Source: Streptomyces sulphureus DSM 40104 (lineage in GTDB: Bacteria > Actinomycetota > Actinomycetes > Streptomycetales > Streptomycetaceae). Taken from it: a stretch of DNA of 64,000 nt. The stretch's first letter is position 1; every line of letters begins with the position of its first letter. The stretch is from assembly GCF_000381025.1 (NCBI RefSeq), contig NZ_KB905822.1:124001-188000 (forward strand), in the 5' to 3' direction. The position numbers were made by a program, and so were the translations under genes. The notes under the pieces are model-generated. The model did not search any database and was not told where the DNA came from. It saw only the letters and a list, made by a program, of their open reading frames with translations. Positions 25,885 through 34,545 of this stretch are shown here, in pieces.

Positions 25885-26253
25885 ATGCTCAGAGTCGGAT
25901 CGGTAGTGCTGGGTGTCTCGGACGTGCCGCGCGCGGCCACCTTCTGGGGGGAGGCGCTGGGATACGTTCCGCGAGAAGAGGCGGAAGACGATTGGGTGGT
26001 GCTGATCCCAGCGCAAGGGGCCGGAACGCGGTTGTCGCTCGGCCTCAGTGAGACACCGCTCCAAGAGAACCCGCGAATCCACCTGGACCTGTACGCCGGG
26101 GACGCGGCCGACCAGGCCGCCGAGGTCGAGCGGCTGCTGTCCCTGGGCGCCCAGCGCGTCGACTGGGACCGGTATCCGGAAGACGCCGACTTCGTCGTAC
26201 TCGCCGACACCGAGGGAAACCGCTTCTGCGTCATCGACACCGGCCGCTCCTGA
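25885..26253 (+). CDS. VOC (glyoxalase/bleomycin-resistance) family protein
   Basis: The 122-residue protein has the paired beta-alpha-beta-beta-beta pattern of the VOC superfamily: VGSVVLGVSDVPRAATFWGEALGY at the start, RIHLDLYAGDAADQAAEVERL in the middle and FVVLADTEGNRFCVID at the end, the last carrying the usual Glu metal-ligand region. Members include dioxygenases, lyases and antibiotic-binding proteins, and the substrate cannot be read from sequence. The gene stands alone, with a weak ribosome site before the ATG at 25885. Confidence 0.85.
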   Translation: MLRVGSVVLGVSDVPRAATFWGEALGYVPREEAEDDWVVLIPAQGAGTRLSLGLSETPLQENPRIHLDLYAGDAADQAAEVERLLSLGAQRVDWDRYPEDADFVVLADTEGNRFCVIDTGRS

Positions 26254-27203
26254 CGAAGGCCGGGCGCGAGACGGCGGCGCATGCACGGCAGACGAGAGTG
26301 GTGACGACGAAGGGCGGCGACTTCCGCCCCTCGTCCGTCGGAACGCGAGCCGGTGACCCGACGGCGGCGCAGCACTGCTCTGCACGCAGAACACGCCCGT
26401 GACGAAGGCCGACGAGGCGATCTTCACCCGCGAGGACCCGGTCCAGGACCGATCCCACCACTTCACCCTCGACAGTTCCGACTGCCCCGTCACCGGAATC
26501 GGCGTCCCACGACGGCGCACGAGAAGCGCCCGCGGTTCGGCAGAGCCCCCGCCTGGCGACCGTCGCCCCTCCCCGTCACAGGCTTCGCCGGCAGGGCCGA
26601 ACTGAGCGATCGGCGGCTGACCCGAGCGCCGAGTCCGTCCCTTCGGGGGTGCCAGGCGGAGACCGTCAAGCCCCGTTGAGCCGGGGGCTGTTGAGCGGCA
26701 GCCCGGCGTCCCGACTGGAACGCATGAAGCTCCGTCACGCCTATGTCCGCAGTTCGGTTGTCCGGTAGGTAGGTAGGTAGGTAGGTAGGTAGGCAGGGCG
26801 CCCGTACGACTCCGCGTTCGGCTGCACCAGGCTGCGCTCCTGTCCACCGGCGCCCGTCCTCCGGCCGGACAAGGAGCCAGCGCGACGTACGCGACCGGGT
26901 GGGCCCTCCGGCGAGGCACCTTCCGTAACGCCAGGTGCCCAAGCCCTCTTACCGGACGCAATCGGAAGCGGCTCGGCCGAACCCGCCCTGCAAAAGGGTC
27001 TTTCGGCCCTTGCCCCAGGAGGGCTGGGCTCAACGTATGCGCGGCGCCGGCGGTCCCTGCCGCTGCCGAGGTGAGCGACGCCGATCCGTCCGCCGTCAAC
27101 CCCCTGGAACGCAGCCGCGTTCGCAAAACGCATCCGGGTGGGAAGACGTGCAGGTGAGGACGGTACTGTGGGGGTTCTGTGGGGAGCACGTGAGGAGGGC
27201 GCT
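26254..27203. other. 950-bp gene-poor region with a tetranucleotide repeat and a possible gene relic
   Basis: No intact gene is convincing. Around 26300-26520 the plus strand shows Streptomyces-like G/C-ending codons in two successive frames (about 26300-26375, then 26360-26500, containing TKADEAIFTREDPVQD). They change frame near 26370, as if a small gene had been frameshifted. A hairpin (AGCCCC/GGGGCT, 26669-26689) follows, then the GGTA repeat. The rest shows nothing. Confidence 0.35.
26764..26793. repeat. GGTA tetranucleotide microsatellite (7 full units plus GG)
   Basis: Seven uninterrupted GGTA units run from 26764 to 26791, followed by GG. The run lies outside convincing coding sequence. 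A pure A/T-containing tetranucleotide run is rare in so GC-rich a genome and is a candidate slippage site. Confidence 0.9.
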
Positions 27204-27533
27204 TTGCGGCGCATGCTGGTTCCCGTCGCGCTGGCGGGGCTGGTGCTGATCGGGGTTTTTGGGGGAACCGCTACCTTTGCGAGCGCGGACGAGGCCAGGA
27301 TGGACGTGACGGAGTCCGATCTCCATCCATGGCCGTTCACCGTCACCAGTGGAACGCTCCGCTGCCACGAGGGCGGGAAGGTGACCTTCACGGCTGATCG
27401 GACGGAGTACGCGGTGAACCCGTCGGCCGAGGTCGAGTACCCGAGGGTCGACCCGTTGCGCAGATCCGCGGACTGCGTCAGACAGGCCGACGTCCGCGAC
27501 GCCGTCGAGCGGGGGCTCGAACTCTGCCCCTAG
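27204..27533 (+). CDS. Small secreted DUF2511 (YebY-like) protein
   Basis: The 109-residue product has a signal peptide (MLVPVALAGLVLIGVFGGTATFASA). The mature part, with DLHPWPFTVTSGTLRCHEGG, TEYAVNPSA and a second Cys in RSADCVR, resembles DUF2511. That family of small exported proteins is of poorly known role. Two cysteines may form a disulfide, and a third lies at the C-terminus. The TTG at 27204 has AGGAGG five nt upstream. The ATG at 27213 is too far from that site, so I prefer the TTG. Confidence 0.75.
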   Translation: MRRMLVPVALAGLVLIGVFGGTATFASADEARMDVTESDLHPWPFTVTSGTLRCHEGGKVTFTADRTEYAVNPSAEVEYPRVDPLRRSADCVRQADVRDAVERGLELCP

Positions 27534-27718
27534 CAGAGCGGGACGCGAACTCGCCCGGCAGGGTGCCGGGTTGGTGTGTCGAGCGGCTGAGCCGGGCGTG
27601 CGGGCACGAGTCGTCCCACGTCGAGCCCGCCCGACGAGGACCCGGTGTGCGCAGGTGCACGCCGCCTCCGCGGTACGTGCGCACGGGCAGGGCGGGTTGC
27701 GGCGTGGCGGTGCGCCCG

Positions 27719-29395
27719 TCACTGTTCCACCTCCAGCTCTGCGTACATCTCGGCGCGCACGCGGAGGGTCGTCACGAGGCGCTGGAACGCCTCGGCCCAG
27801 TACGCGCCCGCGCCCGGCGCGCCGTCCCCCGACTCGTCGGGAACGGCTGTGAGCGGGGTGAGGCGCTCGGCCGCCGAGGGGCGCAGGCAGCGTTCGGCGA
27901 GCCCCAGGACACCGCTGAAGCTCCACGGGTAACTGCCCTGATCGCGGGCGATTTCCAGTGCGTCGATGACGGCTGTGCCGATCTTCGGCGACCAGGGGAG
28001 CGCGCAGACGCCGAGTATGCGGAACGCTTCCGAAAGACCGTGCACGGCGATGAACCTCGCCGCCCAGTCCGCGCGTTCCTCGTCGGGGAGCACGGTGAGG
28101 AGCTTCGCCGGATCGCCGGGGCCGTGGGCGAGGGGTGCCGTGGGCGGGCCGATGAGCGCCCGCGCCCACTCCGGAGCCTGCTGGCGTACGGCCGCACGGC
28201 ACCAGGCGGCGTGGAGTTCGCGCTCCCAGCCGTCTGCGACGGGCAGTGCGACGATCTCCGCGGGGGAGCGTCCGCCCAGCCGGTCGCGCCAGCCGCCGAG
28301 CGGAGCCGAATCGACCAACTGCGAAAGCCACCAGGCGCGTTGGCCCTGGCCCTGGGGCGGCGCGGTGGCGACGCCGTCCCGTCTCATCGCCGCGTCGACC
28401 TCGTGCGGGGCCTCCACCGTGATCCGCGCCGTACCTCCGCATCGGTCGAGGCCGACGTGTGCGCGGGCACGCTCCGCCATCCGTGCGGCGTACGCCGACT
28501 CGGGGAGCATGGCGAGGAGTTCGGCGGCAGTGGCGCGTACGTTCTTGCTCCTGTCGGCGAGGGCCTGTTCGATGAACCCCTCGTCGGCCGTGGAGAGTCC
28601 GTGGCGCAGGGTGTCGAGGAAGATCAACCGGTCCTCCGCGCGCTCGGAGCCCCACTCGGCTGCCAGCAGCTCCAACCCCGCCCGGGGGTTGCGCGCGCGT
28701 ACCTCCGTGAGGACCGCGACCCGTTCCGCGAAGAGGCCCTCATTCCAGAGGAGTTGCTCCGCGCCCGTCGGTGCCGCACCGGCCGCGGTGGTGCTGCCGG
28801 CCCTGCGGACGGTGGACGGCGGTGCGCTGCGGAGCACGAACCGCCACTCCGGGTTGAGCCCGGCGAGCCAGCGCCCGCGCGGGCCCGCGAGTGAGAGGGC
28901 GTGGCGGCGGAGGTCGGTGCGCCCGCGCGCGGCCTCCAGCAGCGTCGGGACCTGCTCGGCAGGGGCGGCGTACCCGGCCTCGTCGGCTGCCGCCAACCAC
29001 TGGGGCAGGAGTTCGGCCAGGTCGGGGCTTGCGGTACGGCGCTCCGCGCCGCCGCCGGGGCGGTGGCGCCCGGCGAGGAGCCAGGCGAGCCGCCGGGCGG
29101 CGGCCTCGGGCATCTCGGGGCGCGGGTCCTCCGGCGCCGGCGCCGGTGCGGGGCGCGCGCTGGCCGGTTGCGCGCCCGCGCGCTGACGTACCGTCTGTGC
29201 GGCTGCCGCGTCGAGGAGCGCGGTGGTGCTGCCGCCCGGGGGACGGCGTCGGGCGGCACCGAGCAGAGCCGCACCCAGCAGCTCCTGCCACGGCGGGAGT
29301 TCGGGACCGGCCGACGGGCGTGTGTCGGCTGGTGACGGTCCGGCCGCTGCGTGCGGAGCGGAGCGCGGACCGCTGGTGGTCGTCGACTCGGACAT
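27719..29395 (-). CDS. DUF5691 family protein of the MoxR-VWA cluster
   Basis: The 558-residue protein has an unstructured Pro/Ala-rich N-terminus. A long helical, repeat-like body follows (LLAAEWGSERAEDRLIFLDTL, FIEQALADRSKNVRATAAELLAMLP), like HEAT-type scaffolds. It has no signal peptide or membrane helix. I recognise it as DUF5691, a family of unknown function found beside SWIM zinc-finger, MoxR AAA and VWA genes. The ATG at 29395 has AGGAGG nearby. It is downstream of the SWIM gene on the same strand (133-bp gap), probably in the same transcript. The role is inferred as part of the ATPase-VWA system. Confidence 0.75.
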   Translation of the reverse strand: MSESTTTSGPRSAPHAAAGPSPADTRPSAGPELPPWQELLGAALLGAARRRPPGGSTTALLDAAAAQTVRQRAGAQPASARPAPAPAPEDPRPEMPEAAARRLAWLLAGRHRPGGGAERRTASPDLAELLPQWLAAADEAGYAAPAEQVPTLLEAARGRTDLRRHALSLAGPRGRWLAGLNPEWRFVLRSAPPSTVRRAGSTTAAGAAPTGAEQLLWNEGLFAERVAVLTEVRARNPRAGLELLAAEWGSERAEDRLIFLDTLRHGLSTADEGFIEQALADRSKNVRATAAELLAMLPESAYAARMAERARAHVGLDRCGGTARITVEAPHEVDAAMRRDGVATAPPQGQGQRAWWLSQLVDSAPLGGWRDRLGGRSPAEIVALPVADGWERELHAAWCRAAVRQQAPEWARALIGPPTAPLAHGPGDPAKLLTVLPDEERADWAARFIAVHGLSEAFRILGVCALPWSPKIGTAVIDALEIARDQGSYPWSFSGVLGLAERCLRPSAAERLTPLTAVPDESGDGAPGAGAYWAEAFQRLVTTLRVRAEMYAELEVEQ

Positions 29396-29528
29396 GCGCG
29401 TCCTCCTGCCGCGTGCGCGGCGCTGTGCGTTCCGCCGGCCCGGGAGGGGACCGACGCATACTGAGGGTTGAAACAAGCGCATCCCGACCGCGCAGGAACG
29501 CGGCGGCGTGCGCGCCCGCATCCGTGCG

Positions 29529-30902
29529 CTAGAGAGCGACCACCTCCCCGCCGCTCCATACCGTGTACGGCACGAAGCCCTGGTGGCCGCACTCCCCGAA
29601 GACCTTCACCGGTCGCCCGCCCGAGACGGCGGCCAGCCGCCAGAGCTCCGGGCCGCCGGTCCGGGAGGCGACCGGGAGCGCCGACTCGCCTGCCTCCGCC
29701 GCCAGTTGCCACCGCTCGCTGCTTCCGGGGCTCGGCGGCACCGGTACCACGGACTCCAGAACAACGGGCCACTGCTCCAGCCACGGGTCCGCGCGGACCG
29801 CCTCGCCGTACGCACGCAGAGCGCCGAGGGGCGACGTTCCAGGCGGCCCCGCTCCACTTGCAGCGGGCCGCGGTGGCGCGGAGCCCTCACCCCGTGCCGC
29901 ACGGAGCGGCGCCGCGCCCGGATGGAAGACGAGCTCCTCCTCCAGGAGCCAGCCGCACGGCAGGCGGGGCTCCGGCGGACGCCCCGGCGCTCGGTAGGAG
30001 AGCAGGAGCGCCGTGCGCCCCGATGCGCAGCCCCGCAGCCACGTGCGCCGCGCCGTCAACCGCTCCTCCTCGGCTTCCCGTTGGGCAAGGACCAGCCAGC
30101 GGTCGTGCAGTCGGTCCGTGCCTTCGGAGAGGAGCCGTGCCGTCTCCACCGTCAGACCCACTCTGCTGCGGACCGTCTCGGCGAGCGGGGGCGGTATCGC
30201 TGCCGAGCCCGCGTGCACCGAGAGGAAGGCGCGGTCGAGGAGGTGGAGCAGGGCGCACTCGGAGAGGAGCCGTTCCGGCCAGCGCTCTCCCGAGCCGGGG
30301 ATCGACGTCACCTCACGGACGCGGGAGGCGAGTCCGGGAGCCTGAGCGTCGACCATCCGTGCCGCCGTCTCCTCCCAGGAGGCACCGCCCCGTTCCGACG
30401 AAGAGAGCCCTTCGCCGACGAGATCCGCGAGCCGTTGCTCCAACTCCTCGGCCCCCGCGGCGATACGTGCCTCCCGGCGTGCGCGGCGCGCGGTGGCCGA
30501 GCGGCCGCTCCCCTGCGACGGCCGCTCCGCCTCCCCGCCCGCTCCTCGTGCGCGCTCGCGCCGCTCCGCGAGCCATGTGCCCGCCCACTCCGGCGGCTCG
30601 GCCCCCTCGAGGGGCTCGCGCACGCGCCGCAGGAGAAGGGCGAGCGCGTGCTTGCACGGCACCTTGCGGCTCGGGCACGTGCAGTGGGCCGCGCCGGAGG
30701 GGAGGTCGACGACGATGCGGTAGGGGCGGCTCCCGCTGCCCTTGCACGCACCCCACACGGCGTCCCGCCCCGCGTCCTCCTCCGACCACGTCGGCTGCTG
30801 CGCGAGCCGGTCGGCTGCGGTGTACGACGCGGCGTCGGGGGCGAGTGCGCGGACCCGCTCCTCGCCCCGGTCGACCGCTTCGGCGACCTGCTTCCCATCC
30901 AT
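29529..30902 (-). CDS. SWIM zinc-finger protein of the MoxR-VWA cluster
   Basis: The 457-residue protein carries a SWIM motif near residues 73-88: HCTCPSRKVPCKHALAL gives Cys-x-Cys-x(7)-Cys-x-His. SWIM fingers bind zinc and contact nucleic acid or proteins. The rest is helical with charged linkers (RRARREARIAAGAEELEQRLADLV) and a C-terminal region with PCGWLLEEELVFHP. The start is not certain: ATG at 30902, or GTG codons at 30923 and 30926. No ribosome site is visible, so the message could be leaderless. The divergent promoter region to the MoxR gene contains a perfect 13-bp inverted repeat. Confidence 0.8.
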   Translation of the reverse strand: MDGKQVAEAVDRGEERVRALAPDAASYTAADRLAQQPTWSEEDAGRDAVWGACKGSGSRPYRIVVDLPSGAAHCTCPSRKVPCKHALALLLRRVREPLEGAEPPEWAGTWLAERRERARGAGGEAERPSQGSGRSATARRARREARIAAGAEELEQRLADLVGEGLSSSERGGASWEETAARMVDAQAPGLASRVREVTSIPGSGERWPERLLSECALLHLLDRAFLSVHAGSAAIPPPLAETVRSRVGLTVETARLLSEGTDRLHDRWLVLAQREAEEERLTARRTWLRGCASGRTALLLSYRAPGRPPEPRLPCGWLLEEELVFHPGAAPLRAARGEGSAPPRPAASGAGPPGTSPLGALRAYGEAVRADPWLEQWPVVLESVVPVPPSPGSSERWQLAAEAGESALPVASRTGGPELWRLAAVSGGRPVKVFGECGHQGFVPYTVWSGGEVVAL

Positions 30903-30922
30903 GTGCAAGACGGTATGCGGCA

Positions 30923-30990
30923 CCACTGACAATCGGCCCCGCTCGCCACTCCCGCCCAAGTAAGCGCAGGTCAGGGGCGATTGTCAGTGG
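30923..30990. promoter_or_regulatory. 13-bp perfect inverted repeat in the divergent promoter of the MoxR-VWA cluster
   Basis: CCACTGACAATCG (30923-30935) and CGATTGTCAGTGG (30978-30990) are exact reverse complements separated by 42 bp. Partial pairing continues inward (CC/GG). Each arm reads GATTGTCAGTGG toward the gene it precedes, 21-50 bp from the SWIM and MoxR starts. This could be a shared operator or matched promoter elements that keep both half-operons together. Confidence 0.65.
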
Positions 30991-31039
30991 CGGGGTCCAT
31001 CGTGGTGGACGTTCGACCCCCGCGTCCCCGAGGAGAGCC

Positions 31040-32155
31040 GTGACCGACACCGAGCGTCCGGATGCCGCTGCATCCGCGCACCCCGTTCTGCGCTCGCACG
31101 CGGAGGACGCCTTCGCCGAGGAGCTGGAAGCCCTCGCAGCGGCCGACGACCACCCCCGCCCCACCGGGTGGCGCCTCTCGCCGAGGGCGGTCAGCACCTA
31201 CCTGCTCGGTGGCGAAGTGCCGGGCACACGACGGGTGATCACACCGAAGTACGTGGGCCCGCGCCGCGTCGTCGAGGTGGCGATCGCCACCCTGGCGACC
31301 GACCGCGCGCTCCTCCTCCTGGGCGTCCCCGGCACCGCCAAGACCTGGCTCTCCGAGCACCTCGCCGCCGCCGTCAGCGGGGACTCCACTCTCCTCGTCC
31401 AGGGAACGGCGGGCACAGCGGAGGAGGCGATGAGGTACGGCTGGAACTACGCCAGACTCCTGTCCGAGGGCCCCAGCCGCGCCGCGATGGTGCCGAGCCC
31501 GGTGATGCGCGCGATGGGCGAGGGGATGACCGCCCGCGTCGAGGAGCTCACCCGCATACCTGCCGACGTCCAGGACACTCTGATCACCGTCCTCTCCGAA
31601 AAGGCCCTTCCGATACCGGAGTTGGGCGAGGAGGTGCAGGCGTCTCCCGGCTTCAACCTCATCGCGACCGCCAACGACAGGGACCGCGGGGTCAACGAGC
31701 TCTCCAGCGCCCTCCGCCGGCGGTTCAACACCGTGGTGCTCCCGCTCCCGGAGACGGAAGAGGCCGAGGTCGAGATCGTCAGCAGGCGCGTGCAGCAGCT
31801 CGGCTCCTCTCTCGGGCTGCCGGCACCGAAGGGCGCGGAGGAGATCCACCGCGTCGTCCGCGTCTTCCGGGAGCTGCGCCAGGGCGTCACGGCCGACGGT
31901 TCCACCAAGCTCAAGTCCCCCTCGGCGACGCTCTCCACAGCCGAGGCGATCTCCGTCGTCACCGGTGGCCTGGCCCTGTGCGCCCACTTCTCCGACGGCG
32001 TCCTCCGCGCCGGCGACGTCGCCGCCGGCATCAGGGGCGCGGTCGTGAAGGACCCGTCGGCGGATGCGCAGGTCTGGCGGGAGTACCTGGAGTCCGTCGT
32101 GCGCGAGCGGGACGGCTGGAAGGACTTCTACCGTGCGTGCAGGGAGACCGAGTGA
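31040..32155 (+). CDS. MoxR-type AAA+ ATPase
   Basis: The 371-residue protein has Walker A GVPGTAKT (about residues 94-101), sensor/arginine region ANDRDRGVNELSSALRRRFN and the helical lid. The Walker B position reads ARVEELTR, so the usual Asp-Glu is replaced by Glu-Glu, in a sub-family where I expect EE. MoxR ATPases act as chaperones for VWA-domain partners. The GTG at 31040 has AGGAGAG upstream. It overlaps the DUF5682 gene by 4 bp (GTGA), so they are translationally coupled. Alternative: none likely. Confidence 0.88.
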   Translation: MTDTERPDAAASAHPVLRSHAEDAFAEELEALAAADDHPRPTGWRLSPRAVSTYLLGGEVPGTRRVITPKYVGPRRVVEVAIATLATDRALLLLGVPGTAKTWLSEHLAAAVSGDSTLLVQGTAGTAEEAMRYGWNYARLLSEGPSRAAMVPSPVMRAMGEGMTARVEELTRIPADVQDTLITVLSEKALPIPELGEEVQASPGFNLIATANDRDRGVNELSSALRRRFNTVVLPLPETEEAEVEIVSRRVQQLGSSLGLPAPKGAEEIHRVVRVFRELRQGVTADGSTKLKSPSATLSTAEAISVVTGGLALCAHFSDGVLRAGDVAAGIRGAVVKDPSADAQVWREYLESVVRERDGWKDFYRACRETE

Positions 32156-34545
32156 CCGGGCCGCTGCTCCTCGGCGTCCGACACCACGGCCCGGGCTCGG
32201 CCCGCGCGGTTCGGGGTGCTCTGGAGGCAGCCGAGCCCCAAGTGCTGCTCGTGGAGGGCCCGCCGGAGGCGGACGCGGTCGTGGGGTTGGCGGCCCACGA
32301 GGAGATGCGCCCGCCGGTGGCGCTCCTCGCACACGCGGGAGGGTCCGGAGGCCGGGGAAGCGGAGGGGAGCGGAGCCTCGCCGCCTTCTGGCCCCTGGCC
32401 GGGTTCTCGCCTGAGTGGGTGGCGATCCGCTGGGCGCTCGCGCGAGGGGTACCCGTCCGCTTCATCGACCTGCCCGCCGCCCACTCCCTCGCCCTGGCGG
32501 CCGAGCAGGCGTCCGGAGCCTCGCCGGCGGCGGAGCCGGAGGAGTTCACCTCCGACCCCTTGGCGGCCCTCGCCGAAGCCGCCGGCCACGAGGACGCGGA
32601 ACGCTGGTGGGAGGACGCCGTCGAGCACCTCGGCGGGCCGGACACCGACCAACCCCTGCGCCTCTTCGCCGAGTTGGAAGAGGCGATGGCTGCCCTGAGA
32701 GCGGACGCCGGAGGCGTCGCGCGGCGGGACGCGCTGCGCGAGGCGCACATGCGGCTGAGAATCCGCGAAGCCTGCCGGGAGTTCGCACCGGAGAGGACGG
32801 CGGTCGTCTGCGGTGCCTGGCACGTCCCGGCGCTCCGCGAGCACGCCACGGCCACCGCAGACCGCTCCCTGCTCAAAGGGCTCCCCAAGGTGAAGGCAGA
32901 GGTCACCTGGGTGCCCTGGACACACCGCCGCCTCACCCGCCGCAGCGGCTACGGCGCCGGTATCTCCTCCCCCGGTTGGTACGCGCACCTCCATGCCGTC
33001 CCCGACCGCCCGGTCGAGCGGTGGCTCACGCGGGTCGCCGACCTGTTGCGCGAGGAGGACGTGGGAGCCGTCTCCCCTGCGCACGTGATCGAGGCCGTCC
33101 GGCTCGCGCAGGCACTCGCCGCCCTGCGGGGCCGCCCGCTCGCCGGCCTCGACGAGACGACGGAGGCGGTCCGCTCGGTGCTGTGCGGCGGCTCCGACGT
33201 CCCGCTCGCACTCGTCCATGACCGCCTCACCGTCGGCGACGTCCTGGGCGAGGTCCCGCAGGACGCACCGGCCGTCCCCCTCCAACGAGACCTGGAGCGC
33301 AGTCAGCGCACCCTGCGCCTCAAGCCGTCCCCAGAGAGCCGGGAGCACGAGTTCGACCTGCGCCGTGAGATCGACACCGAACGCAGCCGCCTGCTCCACA
33401 GGCTGGGCCTCCTCGGCATCGAGTGGGGCACTCCGCGCACCCCGCGCGCCGGTACGGGCACCTTCCGCGAGAGTTGGGTGCTGCGGTGGGAGCCCGAACT
33501 CTCCGTACGGACGGCGGAGGCGGGCATGTGGGGCACCACCGTGCGCGAGGCCGCGGAGGCCAGGGCCTCCGCACGCGCCGCCGAGGCGGACGACCTCGCC
33601 GAACTGACGGAGCTGGCCGAGCGCGTGCTCCGCGCCGCGCTTCCCGAGGCGCTCCCACGGGTCACGCGCGCGCTCGCCGATCGCGCCGCGCTCGAGTCGG
33701 AGGTCGGACGGCTGGCGAGCGCCCTGCCCGCGCTCGTGCGAGCCGTCCGCTACGGCGACGTCCGCGGGAGCGACCCCGCCTCCCTCGCCGCGGTGGCGTA
33801 CGCCGTGGCCGACCGCGTCCGCACGGGCCTCCCCTCCGCCTGCTCCGGCCTGGACGCGGAGGGTGCCGCCCAGCTCCGCACCCATCTCGACGCCGCGCAC
33901 CGGGCCGTGCACCTGCTGGACCAGCCCTCCGCGGAACCGACCCCACCGACCCCACCGACCGCCCTCCGGCACGGCGCCGAGCGGCCGCAGGCTCCGGCCG
34001 CCGAGCCGCAGACCCCTGCCGGGGAGCTGCTGGCACGCTGGCGATCGATGCTGCGTCTGCTCAGCGAACGTCCCTCCGTGCCGGGTCTGCTGCGCGGCCG
34101 CTGCTCCCGACTCCTCCTCGACGACGGCGAGTTGTCGTCGGCGGGGGCGGCCCGGCACCTGAGCCTCGGGCTCTCCCCGACGGAGGAGCCGACCGAGGCG
34201 GCGGCATGGGCCGAGGGCTTCCTCTCGGGCGGCGGCCTCCTGCTCGCCCACGACGAACGCCTCCTCGCCCTCTTCGACGACTGGCTCACGACCCTCGGCC
34301 CCGACGCGTTCACGGCCGTACTCCCCGTGCTCCGTCGCGCCTTCGCGGAGTTCGACCCGGGAGTCCGGCGCACCCTCGGCGAGTTGGTGCGCCGGGGCCC
34401 GGGCACCTCCTCTCCGGAGTCGACCACCTCAGACGGTCTCCCCGGCTTCGCGGACACCCTCGACACCACGCGCGCCGATGCCGCGCTGGGCACCCTCCGC
34501 CTCCTCCTCGCAGCGCCGGTCCCGGCGGAGGAGGCGAACCGATGA
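32152..34545 (+). CDS. DUF5682 family protein of the MoxR-VWA cluster
   Basis: The 797-residue protein starts with GVRHHGPGSARAVRGALEAAEP and LLVEGPPEAD, the N-terminal signature I associate with DUF5682. A conserved VVCGAWHVPALREH block follows near residue 225. Long helical segments with many Arg and Glu fill the rest, and a Thr/Pro linker (EPTPPTPPTALRHG) precedes a C-terminal domain with LARWRSMLRLLSERPSVPGL. There is no signal peptide or transmembrane helix. Its function is not known. It begins inside the MoxR stop codon and is normally followed directly by a VWA gene. Here a repeat-bearing spacer separates them. Confidence 0.8.
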   Translation: MTGPLLLGVRHHGPGSARAVRGALEAAEPQVLLVEGPPEADAVVGLAAHEEMRPPVALLAHAGGSGGRGSGGERSLAAFWPLAGFSPEWVAIRWALARGVPVRFIDLPAAHSLALAAEQASGASPAAEPEEFTSDPLAALAEAAGHEDAERWWEDAVEHLGGPDTDQPLRLFAELEEAMAALRADAGGVARRDALREAHMRLRIREACREFAPERTAVVCGAWHVPALREHATATADRSLLKGLPKVKAEVTWVPWTHRRLTRRSGYGAGISSPGWYAHLHAVPDRPVERWLTRVADLLREEDVGAVSPAHVIEAVRLAQALAALRGRPLAGLDETTEAVRSVLCGGSDVPLALVHDRLTVGDVLGEVPQDAPAVPLQRDLERSQRTLRLKPSPESREHEFDLRREIDTERSRLLHRLGLLGIEWGTPRTPRAGTGTFRESWVLRWEPELSVRTAEAGMWGTTVREAAEARASARAAEADDLAELTELAERVLRAALPEALPRVTRALADRAALESEVGRLASALPALVRAVRYGDVRGSDPASLAAVAYAVADRVRTGLPSACSGLDAEGAAQLRTHLDAAHRAVHLLDQPSAEPTPPTPPTALRHGAERPQAPAAEPQTPAGELLARWRSMLRLLSERPSVPGLLRGRCSRLLLDDGELSSAGAARHLSLGLSPTEEPTEAAAWAEGFLSGGGLLLAHDERLLALFDDWLTTLGPDAFTAVLPVLRRAFAEFDPGVRRTLGELVRRGPGTSSPESTTSDGLPGFADTLDTTRADAALGTLRLLLAAPVPAEEANR

